64,000 bases of DNA from Hysterangium stoloniferum (lineage: Eukaryota > Basidiomycota > Agaricomycetes > Hysterangiales > Hysterangiaceae). The notes under the pieces are model-generated. The model searched no databases. It worked only from the letters and a program-made list of their open reading frames with translations, and had not been told where the DNA came from. The position numbers were made by a program, and so were the translations under genes. Shown in pieces: positions 1-11,603 of the stretch (position 1 is the first letter of the stretch; each line of letters begins with the position of its first letter). The DNA is taken from assembly GCA_015178975.1 (NCBI GenBank), contig WHVD01000160.1:1-64000 (forward strand), in the 5' to 3' direction.

Positions 1-511
1 GGTTGATTCTTGGGTACCCCGATTGCTCTCGACATTGTCTGTACGAGGCACGTGGGTGATGAATCCCCCACCGGTCGTGGATGTACTGGCTGTCGGGCTC
101 GCGGGACCTTTTTGAACTTAGGGAGGACTTGCTTGTTTTGTTGGAAAGGGAGCATTATAGCACGATAAAGTGGTGAAGTTGAAGATAGAGGGAAGGGCTG
201 TAGATAGGTGAAGGACGTGGTGTGAAAGATAAGAAAAATTTATGCGAATTTACGTGTACTTTTTTATATACATTGAATTAAAACTCCGCTCGGTTGGTCG
301 TTAAATAAAATTCATTAATTGTGGCCGGGTTTTGGGAAATGTGTCCACCGCCAATTAGTGGTTGTCCCAATCGACCGGAGGGATAGAAAAATGAAAGAGA
401 ATAAAAGCCAATGAGATGGCTCACTGAATAACTGAGATATTTCTGAAAGGAAGTTACGAAAGAGATGGAATAAATGATAGAATAGATGATTCCTTGAGCG
501 CATATATCCCG
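1..511. other. Non-coding 3' region of gypsy-1
   Basis: No domain, tandem array or LTR terminus matching the 5' LTR (7943-8586) was found here. It is probably 3' untranslated sequence of gypsy-1. A short open frame at 315-503 (minus) has low-complexity Phe/Ser/Leu composition and no motif. Confidence 0.4.
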
Positions 512-1440
512 TTAAATGTTGAACAGCGCCTTGTACACCCTCAGAAGTGCCGGAGCATTTCTGAGGTCAGTGCTGCTTAACCACGAATCCTCTTCGGTCC
601 ATAACCTTTCCAGCGCACCTAAATAGCAGACGATTTCGCTGTTTCCTATGTCCAACAATAGCTTCGACTTCATATTCTTCATGATCTGATTTCAACTCTC
701 TTAGGTTCTCAAGTTGGGGTCTTGGACCTAGCTTGGAAGGAGAGGGTTGATATTTCCGCAGATGATCCCGATTAATGACTGGATGCATCGGATACTCCAG
801 GGGGATCTTAAGCCTAAATACTTGAGAGTTCAATTTCTCAATGACCTCGAATGGTCCAATCCGTCTTTGTATTAGTTTCTTCCCCATTCCCTTGACTTCC
901 ACCAGTTTCGAGGGAGTGGGGGTTCACCAATACAAAGTCTCCCTCAGAGATATCTTCTACAGGTCTTTGCTTCTTGTTATACGCTCGTGCTTGAATCTCT
1001 TGGGCTCGAGCGATTGAATCCCGTGCCATCTGCCGATGATTTTCTAGCTCGAGGATCCATTGGTCGGCCATAGGGCTGTCTGATAGTTCTCTAGGAACTA
1101 GGGGTTCATCACCTCCTAGAACTCGAGACATTCCTCTTGGAAGGTATCCCATTAATAAGAAGGCCGGGGCGTAGTTTGTGGAACAGTGAACAGTCGAGTT
1201 GTATGCATGAACAACTACCTCAATCCACTGGGACCAGCTTTCCTTAGCAGAAGCACAATAGGCTCGAAGCATCTGTTCTATGGTCGCATTCATATTCTCC
1301 ATTTGCCCATCCATTTGAGGATGATGAGCTGAAGATACCGCAAGGGTGGTACCATAGATCTTACAGACTTCCCGCCAAAACCTGCAGGTCCATCTCTTAT
1401 CCCGGTCACAGATTATTCGCGAGGGCAGTCCGAAGGGGCT
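512..1440 (-). pseudogene. gypsy-1 integrase C-terminal half and chromodomain
   Basis: The stretch 838-1440 contains the last part of the integrase core, with the catalytic-Glu context GQMENMN, then the helical region LENHRQMARDSIARAQEIQ. After a frameshift, 512-902 continues with the GPFEVIEKL C-terminal beta domain. A chromodomain follows: EYEVEAIVGHRKQRNR in one frame, and after a one-base shift WLSSTDLRNAPALL ending at a TAA at 512-514. Integrase joins the cDNA to the target; chromodomains of this family are known to steer insertion towards modified histones. At least two frameshifts break it. Confidence 0.85.
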
Positions 1441-2240
1441 TGCCTACCTGTTTGACAAATATTTGTGCGAATCCTTCAGCAGTAAGGTTCGAAAAGGTAG
1501 GTATTGTAATAGCGTAGCGCGTCAATTTATCAACGGCAACGAAGACTGCGGAATACGAATCCTTTCCTGAATCGGGTAGTCCAGTGATCAAGTCCATAGA
1601 AACTACCTCGAATGGCCTAAAAGGTACGTCAGCCGGTCTGAGGGCTCCTTGACGAGCGGTGTGATCGACTTTGGTTTTTTGGAAGATGTTGCAGGTACGT
1701 GCATACGACACGCAATCTTGTAGCATTCTTGGCCAAAAGAACTGGTCTTTCATCAGGTTGAACAACCGCTGACCTCTGGCGTGTGCTCCCTCAAAAGGGT
1801 TATCATGTACCAACCTTAAAATCGAGTTAATCATGGTTCTGGGTACACAGACTCGACTTTCCAGTCCGAGTCGCAAAAGTACAGGAGTCGGTTTGCTCCC
1901 ACGAAGTAGTGAGAAGGAGTAACAACCGCATTGGGTGAAGGGGTATCTAGAGCATAGAGATTCCTGAAAACGGGGTCCCTTGAATAACCCTCTAGAAATT
2001 TCTTTATATATCCCTCCTCGATGCTGATTAGTAGCTGAGGATGGACGCAATGCGAAGTCAGACTCGTCTTCCTGGTCATTCCTTATTGCGTTATGAGAAT
2101 CCCATTCTGACTGTCGGACCTTTTGAGTTACTCCGAAAGGTTCCATAGAATTGAGTATGGTAGAGAAGACCGCCTTCTTAGCGGGTTCGTCCTTCCATAG
2201 TTTTTCCTCAGTACTCTTGTCCAGAGAGGTCGAGGTGATA
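1440..2240 (-). pseudogene. gypsy-1 integrase N-terminal zinc domain and core
   Basis: The minus-strand frame gives the HHCC zinc-binding module (RLVHDNPFEGAHARG, then CVSYARTC) at about 1680-1830. The start of the DDE core follows, with VVSMDLITGLPDSGKDS and VFVAVDKLTRYA carrying the first catalytic Asp. It continues without a large gap into the core remainder at 838-1440 after a frameshift near 1400. It is the 3' part of gypsy-1 pol. The order and motifs leave little doubt about identity. Confidence 0.88.
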
Positions 2241-2289
2241 GCCTGCAAGTCATCTCTAATAGGGCTCACGAAGGCTGGTACCTGAGGGA

Positions 2290-2860
2290 GTCTGGACAGT
2301 GGATCCACGATTGCTGTGAAACTCTCCCTGCTTGATGCAAAATCTCGAGACCTGGAAATGCAGTGTATATGCACCCCCCATGCGGCTAGTCGACGATTAG
2401 TGTTCTCGTAAGATCTAGCCCATTGCAGAGCTGCATGGTCCGTAATGAGCAGAACATGTTCACCTTCAATGAAAGGTTGAAAGTGGACTAGTCCCTCCTT
2501 TGCTGCTAACGCTTCCCGTTCAGTAGCAGAATAGTTACGCTCAGCACTTTTCAGTGTGCGACTCCAATATGCAATGACTTCGTTCAACAGTAACTTCAGT
2601 CGCCTCAAAAGTGGGTCCCCACGAATCCGACCACTCAATCTCGGGCTGTTTGGTTTTGTACCGATGAACAAAGGATGGCACATCCTGCGCACGGTCAAAA
2701 GCCAACTTGGCTTGGGCATAGATTTTAGTGTCCACTAAGTCTCCTAAAGCCATCTTCTGGACTTGTTGGAGACAACAACCCAAGGCAAAATCCGAAGCGT
2801 CCGTATACAATCGGTAGGGCATCCCACTAACTGGATGTCCCAGCACTGGAGCTGATCCTA
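2290..2860 (-). pseudogene. gypsy-1 RNase H domain
   Basis: RNase H removes RNA from the RNA:DNA hybrid during reverse transcription. The motif YRLYTDASDFALGCCLQQ near 2800 carries the first catalytic Asp. After an insertion and frameshift near 2560-2700 the frame resumes with VIAYWSRTLKSAERNYSATE and the ITDHAALQW motif near 2440, which holds another acidic site. An extra segment between these halves (DLVDTKIYAQAKLAFDRAQ) is long for the domain. Confidence 0.82.
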
Positions 2861-3590
2861 ATGCGGTTTTAACATCCTCATAAGCTCGGACATGTTCAGC
2901 AGTCCACGTCCAGGGTGTTCCCTTTTTTAGGAGCGAGAATAAAGGGGACACCATCCATGAATAGAATGGTATATACGCTGAAAAGTAAAGGACCATTCCA
3001 AGGAACCGTTGTAGGTCAGAAACCTTAGTGGGTGGGGCCAATTCCAATATAGCGTGAACTTTTTCTTGGTGGGTTGAAAAGCCCAACCTGGATACTTTAT
3101 GACCCAATAACAATATCGAATTATATCCGATAAAACATTTCTTGGGAGAGAGAAGTGATACCGGCCGAAGCGATAGTGCCAAGCACCTGATTCAGGTGAA
3201 GCAAATGATCATCCCAGTTCTTAGAGAATATGACTATGTCATCAATGTAGACTAAACAAAAAATCCACAAGTAGGGTGCTAAAACTGTTTGCATGACGCG
3301 CTGAAATGTGGAGGGGCCATTTCTGAGCCCGAATGGCATCCTTTTAAATTGCCACAGCCCTCTATGGGATCTAAAGGCTGTTTTGGGCTTATCGTCCTCC
3401 AACATTTCTAATTGAGTAAACCCGGCTAGCGCATCGAAAGAAGAAAGAACATTTGACCCCGACAGCGCCTGCATGATCTCCGATTGACGTGGTAAAGGGA
3501 ATTCGTCTGGAACAGTGAGATGATTAAGTTTCCGATAGTCGATGACCACCCGCGGTTTACCATTGCGATATACTACAAAGGCTGGCACTC
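2860..3590 (-). pseudogene. gypsy-1 reverse transcriptase
   Basis: The canonical gypsy reverse transcriptase motifs appear in order: RVVIDYRKLN, QLEMLEDDKPKTAFRS, GLWQFKRMPFGLRNGPSTFQ and the catalytic LVYIDDIVIFSKN near 3230. The thumb and connection follow with LLGHKVSRLGFST and LQRFLGMVLYFSAYIPFYSW. Frameshifts occur near 3580, where the protease-side frame stops within IEPSKSP, and near 3170. Conventional motif residues are kept, so the decay is by indels rather than by loss of active-site residues. Confidence 0.92.
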
Positions 3591-5450
3591 CCCAGGGCTT
3601 TTAGATGGCTCAATGACACCCTGTTCGAACCAGGTATCCATTTGCTCGTCTATAACTCTCCTATTGGCAGGGGACGAAGGGAACATAGGCATGGATATGG
3701 GCTGGGCTCCCTCTTTCAAGGGGACAGGGACTCTACATTCCACTTGCCCTAACCGTTCGTTGACTCCGAAAGCCTTAATGTTCTCAGTCAAAACTGATCT
3801 GAGACGTGGCAGGACCTCCATTAGTATATCCGGTCCCAAATTGACTAACTTGTGAAGATCCTCTGAGGCAAATTTCTCATTATCAGCCACTGCAGCCGTC
3901 TTAGGACCAGGCGGTTCGAAATCGTCCGCAATCTCTGGTTCAACAGGTGGCTTAGGCCTTTCTGAGGCAACTTGATGGTCCTCCTCAAGTTGAGAGAGAC
4001 TTTCGATAAGGTGTGCAATCTTGGTCGTGCCTGCTACCATGAAACCTTTCTCCTCGAGTGACCTGGGCTTGTGAGCCCAACGAGCGGGGTCATGAATTAT
4101 CCCTATTGTCTCCCCTCGTCGGATAGTCTTAGGGGTTAGCGATGGATTGGCTAAAGGTACTGCCGCACTATTCCTTGAAATTGCCATGATTGGTGTGGCT
4201 AATATCGAACCGTCCTTGTTTTGCAATACAATTCCTTCAACAATCCATTCATCGCCCTCTAGATCTTCAACAAAAATAGGCACTAGTCTGGCTGACTCTG
4301 GATCGATAGTGCAATCCTCCAAGGCTCGCGCGACTCTTTCAGTACGCACACCTTTATCGGGGAGAGAGGTGAGTTTGGATTGCTCCTTCTCATGCTTCCC
4401 GAAAGGGGCCTTATTGACGGTGAAGGTCAAAGGTTGAGGTTCCTTAGAAGAACTGGCTGGAATAAAACCCTGTCGTCCCAGGAGAATAAGTCTAGATCCC
4501 AACGGCTGATCTCTTAGAGTACCAATTTCATAATTAATATGGAAGTCTTCTCCTAAAAGAATTGGCACCGTCATTCCTCTAACGACATAAGTTTCTGCCG
4601 TGAACTTCAGTAACGTTCCACTGTCGTCCTCCAGGTAAATGGGAATATTAACATATCCGATAACCTTAGCGTTACCCGTGAGCTGGATTAGACGTAACTT
4701 GAGTCCTTGTTTCAACTTATATATGCCCTGCAGCTCCTTGTAGAATTCCTCTGATATAAGGGAAAGATCCTCTCCCGTGTCCATTCGAATTTTAACGCGT
4801 TCGGGTGAATCGGGAGTTCCTACATGACCGAAAACATGGAGCGCTGCAACTCCTATGCTAGAGTAACCACTGGGAGGATCCCGTTTTCGATAAAGGATCG
4901 TAGTATCCTCCTTCATCAGACGACTGGGACGAGGGTATTGGATTCGAGGCCTCTTACTTTCCTTGCGCAGGGACAAGCTTACGTTCCTGCGCTCACTTCG
5001 GCAAGGAACATGCTTTGAAGAGGAATCCAATACTGGATCATCGTCGCTGTCCTCCGAATCCGAGTTCTCGTACGGTAGTAAATCGGGGGGGTTCCCGGGA
5101 TCAAACGGGAAAGTGTCAACATCAGCTCCAGGCGAACAGAGCAAATTCGAACTGATTTGTTCATGAGAATCTCCAGTCTGACAGTAGTTCTCAGTCAGGC
5201 CTTCAAGGTCCTGCCGATGAGCACTCAGCCGGTCTCCTTTTTCGAAGAAATCTGTGGCGAGTATGGATACATAAGCTTCAGATGGAAGAGCTTCACCAGT
5301 CGTTCGATTTTCCTCCCTCACTAATTTGTCTCCGACATGGGGCGCATAAATGGAAACAAAAGTCAATTCGTCATCAGAGCTATTTACTTGTCCTTGTATA
5401 GATAGTCCATGAACCTCTTCATATAACCTTTGCTCCTCAGCTTCCTCCGA
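3573..5450 (-). pseudogene. gypsy-1 pol N-terminal part: linker, aspartic protease, reverse transcriptase start
   Basis: This is a long open stretch, continuous with gag. A Glu/Asp/Ser-rich linker (ENSDSEDSDDDPVLDSSSK) precedes a retroviral-type aspartic protease with active-site RMDTGEDLSLIS near 4780 and a later ILLGEDF segment. The protease normally cleaves the gag-pol polyprotein; the active-site triplet is DTG. A further ~300 residues of poorly conserved linker run into the start of the reverse transcriptase (GVIEPSKSP) before the frame breaks near 3585. Confidence 0.85.
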
Positions 5451-7865
5451 CATATCCTGTGTGGAGCATTTGTTGATAGAGACATAATGAGACATTTTGC
5501 CAGCTTGAGGGCAGTCTATCTTAAAATGCTCCGGACTTCCGCATATCCAACATTCCTTGGTGGGTTTGACCGCGCTCTTCTTGTTACTCCTCTCGAAGAA
5601 CATTTTTCCGTGACGCTTTCCCTGCATTGGATTAGCGACGTCAGGGACGGTCCTTCTCGTCGAGCCTCTCTCGTTAGTCTCACTAACGAGAACCTGGTTA
5701 GGTGAAGGGAAGTCGTCGATGACTCTAAAATCCACTTCCTGACCCTCTGCTAACATTACGCACGGTTTCTGGAACCTATAACGTTCCCGGTGTGTTTGGA
5801 CCCAAGCATTAATCAGGGCTTCTTGCAGGTTATTAGCATAAGTCTGCAAACTCATGATATCATTGATGGGTTGTCCTTGAAGAAGGTAGAGCCATTCCGT
5901 AGGCAGCGTGAGAATGAGTCTGCATGTCTCATCTCCTCTGTCCTGGTGGAACCCGTACAGAAAACGATAGAGTTTAACTCTCCGTTGGATGTAGTGGACG
6001 GGTGTCTCGCGATTGTGACCAACTTGTCGAAATTTCATGGCTTCCCATTCTAAGGCCAAGGATTCACGCCAGTGAGTTCCAAGCAATCCTTCCACAATGC
6101 CCCAGAGAAATGACCCGTGAGATTGACTGAATTCAGTATGATACTCACGGTCTAGGGTGCTCCACCAGACCTTAGCATTTCCCATAAGTCATCTTGGCAG
6201 AGCAAGTCCTAACATCACACTCAAAGAGTCTGATATCTCCGCAAGACTCATGATGTCCATGATATAGTCCAAGGCCTTGGATTGGGCTCCATCGTATTCG
6301 GGGAGGTCAGACCATTTGATCTTGAGGTCGCTGGTGTTAAGAGTGATCGTCTTGTCCTTAGGTAAGTCATCAATAAGCGCGCTGGCTTGAGACCGCATCG
6401 GAGTTCGAAAAGGGGTGTTAGGCACTCTATTGTGGCGCTCCCCACGTCCCGAGTTCCCTCCTCGGTCTGAAGTGCTCGAACTCCCGGATGAATCACTAGG
6501 GGGTCCTCCTGATGGCAAGAAGGGATTCGAAGTGATCGGCAGAGAATGGCGGGGACCGTCTGGATTCAGCGATCCTCGACCAGCGACTGGGCCAGCTATA
6601 CCCTCAGTGAATGCCGTAGAGAAGGACGGTTGACCCTTGCTGGCGACTGATCGATTTCTGACGGTGGTCACCTCGTTCCCAACGTTAGGGCTGTTGGAAA
6701 CTCCCTCAAACGCGACACGAGAGCGAGGATCTCCCTGTAAAGGCGTGGGACCAGATTCCATCGCGATTTGTCTCTCCATCTCCATCGTGTTCAGGAGTCG
6801 ACGCGGCTGAGGTTGATGAAAGGGAGCACAGACCTCAATCCTCTTTTCTTGAAGGCGTTCTATCACCTGCATCCTCAAGTCCAGCGGAAAGTCCTCCATT
6901 ATCACAGGACGGTTGAGAGAAGATAGGAAACGAGTATCTGGAGACCCATTTAGGTTGCAAACGAACGAATCAGTCGTGGAGATAGGCGAATCGGGGACCT
7001 GAATTGAGTCGTTATAGGGGAGGAGTACCTCTAAAACCATCTTATCGAGTCTTCTTTGATTTCGTCTCAGCCGACCCCTTAAAGTGAAGTATGCAAACGG
7101 CAGATTTGGCGTGACTCCATTGAGAGACTCCTCCAACATGCGGATGTACATGTACTGGTAGTCGACCTTAGGCACGACATGATCTCCGCCAAGCAGGACG
7201 TGCAGGATCTGCAATGCATCATCATGCGTACGAAGTGCCTCAAGGAAGAGAGAGAACACCTCCTGCTTGAGAATTCTTCTTCCTCCTTCCGTAGCGGTAG
7301 TCACCTCATTCGACCATTCGGGAATCGATCGGGTCAAGTCCTCGAGGTTCCCTGGTCGCGTGAATAAGTCTCGCGCCGATAAGATCGCTTGGTAACGACC
7401 CAACCAAACTGCTACAGTCACTGGTAGAATGGGGTAATCCGTATTGTACTCCTCTACAAAGGGAGTAACCAGATCCTCAGAGATTTGATCGGTGTAGTAC
7501 ATATCCCATTGTACATCGATGGGCTGAGCATAAATCATACAACCTCCGAGGAACTGCTTGAGGATAACCTGTCTCGGTGGGAACCTGAGAACAGGCGAGG
7601 GTGCTCGACCAGTCTCAACGTTGGCTCCAGGGGCGTTCGACTGCCCGAGTGACGAGCGTTCTTCAGGTGGGTCGGGCGGAATGTTCGTTGACGAATCCGC
7701 TACTACTCCGGAAGGATCCTCCAGAGGAGTTGATCCTTGGAGAGTCGACGAAGACTTCCTCAAAGTGACATTACGGGGTGGTTCCAAATTAGCAGATTTT
7801 TGACGAGGCATGGAGCCACTCGGAGCTGATGAAGACCTAGGTGTTTGGTTCTTGCCTGTAGTCAT
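5450..7865 (-). pseudogene. gypsy-1 gag with CCHC zinc knuckle, interrupted by one TGA
   Basis: The start is taken at 7865 (MTTGKNQTPRSSS), the first ATG after the primer site. The N-terminal ~450 residues are Ser/Pro/Arg-rich and include WLGRYQAILSARDLFT, shared with the decayed gag at 54969-56515. A TGA at 6186-6188 interrupts an otherwise continuous frame (LALPR then MGNAKVWWSTL); CGA to TGA is the simplest explanation. The capsid-like part follows, then one zinc knuckle CWICGSPEHFKIDC near 5520 for RNA binding. Confidence 0.85.
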
Positions 7866-7924
7866 TCGCGTGTTTGAGTTTTAGTAGTCCAATAATAAGA
7901 TCTTTCTTCGTAGGAAAAGAACGG

Positions 7925-7942
7925 TCCAGCCCAGATCACCAC
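7925..7942 (-). promoter_or_regulatory. Putative primer-binding site of gypsy-1
   Basis: Directly inside the 5' LTR end the minus strand reads TGGTGATCTGGGCTGG. Its complement ends in CCAGATCACCA, the form expected of a tRNA 3' end. The related element at 56570-56586 has TGGTGATCTGAACTGG in the same position, so the site is conserved between two copies. The primer tRNA was not identified. Confidence 0.55.
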
Positions 7943-8586
7943 TGTGAAGAGTTGATAGATTCTGACCGTTCGATATACGAAGAATAGTGTTTATTCAACT
8001 ACTATTAGCAGGTATTGACCGTACAGTACAATACCATAGATTACTAGACAAGCAGTACTAGTAAGAAGACACGCTATGCATCACAAGAGCAACTGTACAG
8101 TTGCTCTTGACGGCTAGAATGAAAGAATGAAAGAGTTGACCTTCACGGTACAACTCGTAGCTAGATGTAAAATAGATAATCAACGCGAAGCTGAATATCT
8201 AGAGTAAAGAGATAATAGCGTGAGTCGACTATAATGTTGACTAGTGCAAAGACCTTCGAGTGGAACTCGACCTTCACGGATCGAGTCCAAAGTACGTTAG
8301 TATGCGAGAGAATACTACCTTTATAGGTAGTTGAGACGTTACCCTTGACACCTCTCGCTATTCGATGTCTGGGTTGTTTACGAGGTGGTGTCTGCTGGGT
8401 AAAAAGTGTCTGTCGTTTTGGCACCGAGAGCGCCCAGACGTATACACAAAGCTTCGAACTACAAAATAAAGGTATGCTCGAAATATAGAAAGAATATAAA
8501 GGAAGAAAATAAAAGATAAATAATAAAGTACTATAATCCAACTATTATTCCTTAGTCCAATTATGCATATATGCATACCCTTTACA
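7943..8586 (-). repeat. 5' LTR of gypsy-1 (related to family F)
   Basis: On the minus strand the block starts TGTAAAGGG at 8586 and ends CTCTTCACA at 7943, a TG...CA pair 644 bp apart. Family F LTRs elsewhere (55198-55839, 642 bp) end with the same CTCTTCACA, and the downstream primer-site region also matches. The outer edge is exactly the first base of the T1 inverted repeat. Short open frames inside are not supported as genes. Confidence 0.75.
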
Positions 8587-9013
8587 AAGAGAAACCAGAC
8601 ATTTGAAAGGTTGGACGAGTGCAGGAGGTTTGCTCTGTGGTAGAATAGTCTTTGCACTTTGTGTTCTCTGATGACCATGGATGCTCTCCTGGCATGTATG
8701 CATATTAGCATTCTCTTTGCCAGGGAGTATGCGCGAGTTCTCTTTGTCTGTTGTGACGTTCGCACGCCACGTTGCAGCAGTGGCAATGCTCTTTAGCAAA
8801 CTTGCAGGAGGGGAAAAGCCAGTGGGTGCTCCAGATCAATCACCCCAAGGAGGAGTGACTTCAATAAGCCGTTATGCGTCCGCCTCTGATGGTGAACGCA
8901 AAGAGAGGGTGGAATGAGACCGGTCCTTGCCTATGAAGACGTATAAATATATGTATAATACCGCATGAGCCTAGAGAAAGATATAATACCGCATGAGCCT
9001 AGAGAAAGATATA
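8587..9013. repeat. T1 left terminal inverted repeat (~400 bp)
   Basis: It begins AAGAGAAACCAGACATTTG and matches the reverse complement of 13978-14371 with scattered differences. The inner end repeats a 28 bp unit (TAATACCGCATGAGCCTAGA and following) twice at 8956-9011, where the right repeat has one copy. Read outward, both repeats keep a short open stretch (SLLKSIATAATWR, KENANMHT), so the sequence may derive from coding DNA. Confidence 0.8.
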
Positions 9014-9429
9014 GGTATGGTTTGTGTAGGACAGGACATGGCAACAAAGACTGTTAGCAGCTCAATCTTGAAGGAATGCAAATATGCTTACCATTCCCGA
9101 AAGTACCAACTGCTGACCACCCTCAATGATGAGGTGCCCTCCTTATCATGTCTATCTTTGTATCAATACTTCAGACTCATGTTGGCATGTCAATGAAGAT
9201 AAACATGAAGCTGTCTCAAGGTTTCCCTGAGTGAAGGGAAAGATGCAAAATTGAGCTAAAAGAAATCTCCCATGCTCCCTCAAAAGCTTTATTCATTATG
9301 GGTAATAAAAGGTCAGTCTCTGCGAAATGAAAAGCAGGAAAGAAAACTTTACTTACAGATGAGGGAAAAGGTATGTCTCTGACCTCTTGAGAACATTGCT
9401 GTTGATATTCAGCATCTCCAGATGCTGGT
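9014..9429. other. T1 subterminal region, no gene recognised
   Basis: No domain or repeat was recognised between the left inverted repeat and the accessory-gene ATG. It presumably contains the promoter of the accessory gene. An open frame at 8993-9196 has no motif. Confidence 0.4.
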
Positions 9430-11315
9430 ATGAAAACCAGGTCATACTCGGACACCGCACATAAACGTGTCACTTGGGCACACCTACTCTCCAACACTGA
9501 CCTGGATGACAATGCACTTCAGGATACTCCAAAAGATGCAGCTGTTGATGACTATAGACCAGAAGTAGATGCCAGTGACAGTGTCGATTCTGAAGACATT
9601 GTGATGGTCAGTGCTGATAGTGAGAAAGATGATGACAACAGCACCATTGAGGAGGGACAGAAGCTGAAGAGGAGGGCAAAGACTAAGGGAAGGCCTCCCA
9701 AAGCAGCTGCAAAGGCACAACCAATATTGTCGGACAATGACCGAAGTATGTACTTCAATCATCTGACACTTGTACCCCTGACTTTGTGACATCTGCTTTA
9801 GCCATCTTCGTTCCACTTGGATTTTCAAATGGGCAAGGCAGACTTACTATTCCATTTGGTGCCACCTTTTCTGAAGCACTGCATAATATATATGAGTTTA
9901 TGGGATGCCATAACTTTACTAGAAAGCCAGATCTACGTATGTTCTCAAGGGAAGTCCACGTGAAGGCATCAACCTTCACACTGAGATAGATTGGGAGGGT
10001 CTGAAGCAGCATGCTCGCTTGGTCCATACAAAAGATGCAATTATCAATGGCAAACTTCTTGTTGATGAGTCCCAGGGGGTAAGCTTGTGTCTGCCTGGAC
10101 TGACAGGTGCATCTTTCTGACAAGTTACGAAGTATATGGCCTCCTTGCGAAAGAGACTTGCAGATACGACTACCGGTGCTCTTAATGCCCACAGCAAAAA
10201 ATGGAGGAGCAAAACTGTAGTGCTGCCAATGTTGAACTTGGATACAACTGCTGGGCTGCAGTTAGATGAGAGTGAACTAATGTCTATCAAGGAGAAAGAA
10301 AAGATGCAGATTCTCAAAAATCGACTCAAGCAATGCACCAAGTGTGGTGAGGAAGTGTATTGCAAAGTCAACAAGCATGCCGTGCATGTGCCTCTGACTT
10401 TGGGGTGCAAATTCATGCATGGGCATGTGCAATAGTGAGTGGAACAAACTAATATATTATATATTCCTGACCCTGAGATAGGCCCATGATACACATGGAG
10501 TAATGCTGGATATTCCACCTGACACTGGTGCATTTGAAGACTTCCATGCCACCAGAGCTGAACGTCTTGCCAAAACAGCTTCTGTACCTACACTAGCCAC
10601 TGGTCCTTGCCCTATGGACATGACCAATGCTACAGCCCCATTTGCTGCCATGATGATGGGCATGGCCTCGGGAATTGCAAGCATGATGCATGCACCTCCA
10701 GTGGCTCAGGCCCCTACTGTCCTTAGCACAGCAACAGTTGCCAACTCTAGCAACAGTTGCCAACTCTAGCAACAGTTGCCAACTCTAGCAACAGTTGCCA
10801 ACTCTAGCAACAGTTGCCAACTCTAGCAACAGTTGCCAACTCTAGCAACAGTTGCCAACTCTAGCAACAGTTGCCAACTCTAGCAACAGTTGCCAACTCT
10901 AGCAACAGTTGCCAACTCTAGCAACAGTTGCCAACTCTAGCAACAGTTGCCAACTCTAGCAACAGTTGCCAACTCTAGCAACAGTTGCCAACTCTAGCAA
11001 CAGTTGCCAACTCTAGCAACAGTTGCCAACTCTAGCAACAGTGGTGGTCTGTAGAACATGAGTTTTGACATTGATTACCCAGAGATGGAGGTTTTTTTTC
11101 AGGAACTTATGGAACACCATCCTCAGTGTCGTGGCCTAGATGGCATAGCTGCCAACCTTGTGGCAAAGGATTTCCTTTGCATTGATGAGATAGCAGGAAT
11201 GTCAGAGAGTTGGTATGAGGGACCACCATGCAGCTTGAGTGAAGGAAATGCAAACTTTGTCTCCAAAGCTGTGAAGAAGGCAGTTAACCGAGCACAGCGT
11301 GATTCTCTAATCTGA
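9430..11315 (+). CDS. T1 accessory protein (AT-hook-like, Cys-motif, SAM-like C-terminus), multi-exon
   Basis: Exon 1 (9430-9745) encodes an acidic Ser/Asp-rich N-terminus and a basic KRRAKTKGRPPKAA block resembling an AT-hook. Introns with GTATGT donors follow at 9746-9801 and from 9937. Later exons give GRLTIPFGATFSEALHNIY, then CTKCGEEVYCKVNKHAVHV near 10335-10395, and finally IDYPEMEVFFQELMEHH with FLCIDEIAGMS and NFVSKAVKKAVNRA (11064-11310). The last block aligns by eye with the SAM-like end of the T2 accessory protein. A 16-unit 19 bp array (10732-11035) has stops in every frame, so it must be spliced out or it destroys the gene. Exon ends after 9937 are uncertain. Role unknown; it may act with the transposase. 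Confidence 0.55.
10732..11035 (+). repeat. 19 bp tandem array, 16 near-perfect units, inside T1 accessory gene
   Basis: The unit CAACAGTTGCCAACTCTAG is repeated exactly 16 times and followed by a partial CAACAG. Each unit carries GT and, 12 bases later, CTCTAG, so a splice from any GT to any later AG stays inside the array. 19 is not a multiple of three, so all three frames hit TAG within 57 bp. The high identity points to recent expansion. Confidence 0.95.
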
Positions 11316-11603
11316 AAGATCTGGCAATAGTTGTTTTGCGTACTTGTTCTATGCCAATTTATATGCAATACTATGAGTATTTCACAAGTAAAACTACCTA
11401 GCTAGACATATTTAGAATGATGGAACCAACCATGAATGTGATGGGGTTTGACAGCCTCTAAAGCTGTTAGATTATATAATACCAACCATTGTTCCAACTG
11501 GGACCATATGGTGTACAGCTCTGAGTTCAGTGTGTATATGATCTAATAGGAATGGCGCTTAGGGTTATATCCTTAAGTACAGTGTAAGACCAAACCTATC
11601 CAA
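11316..11603. other. T1 spacer between the convergent genes
   Basis: No coding or repeat signal was recognised. It lies between the 3' end of the accessory gene and the tRNA-like sequence, and likely holds 3' untranslated sequence. Confidence 0.4.

Larger units (their letters stand above)
1..8586 (-). mobile_element. Ty3/gypsy LTR retrotransposon (gypsy-1), chromodomain type, 3' end beyond window
   Basis: Read on the minus strand the order is 5' LTR (7943-8586), gag, protease, reverse transcriptase, RNase H, integrase and chromodomain, which is the Ty3/gypsy order. The frame is broken by one in-frame TGA and several frameshifts, so the copy is not autonomous as it stands. No second LTR is seen in bases 1-511, so the 3' LTR lies left of the window or has been lost. 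The right end falls exactly where the inverted repeat of transposon T1 begins, which suggests gypsy-1 inserted into T1. Confidence 0.9.

Noticed and set aside
1..511. 3' LTR of gypsy-1
   Set aside because: No segment matches the 5' LTR at 7943-8586, in particular no reverse of TGTAAAGGG; the 3' LTR is probably outside the window.
8161..8799. Overlapping minus-strand frames of 84-142 codons
   Set aside because: They lie across the gypsy-1 LTR and the T1 inverted repeat boundary, two unrelated sequences; a single gene there is not supported.
10732..11035. Possible CRISPR-like array
   Set aside because: Units are contiguous 19 bp copies with no spacers, in a eukaryotic context; it is a minisatellite.
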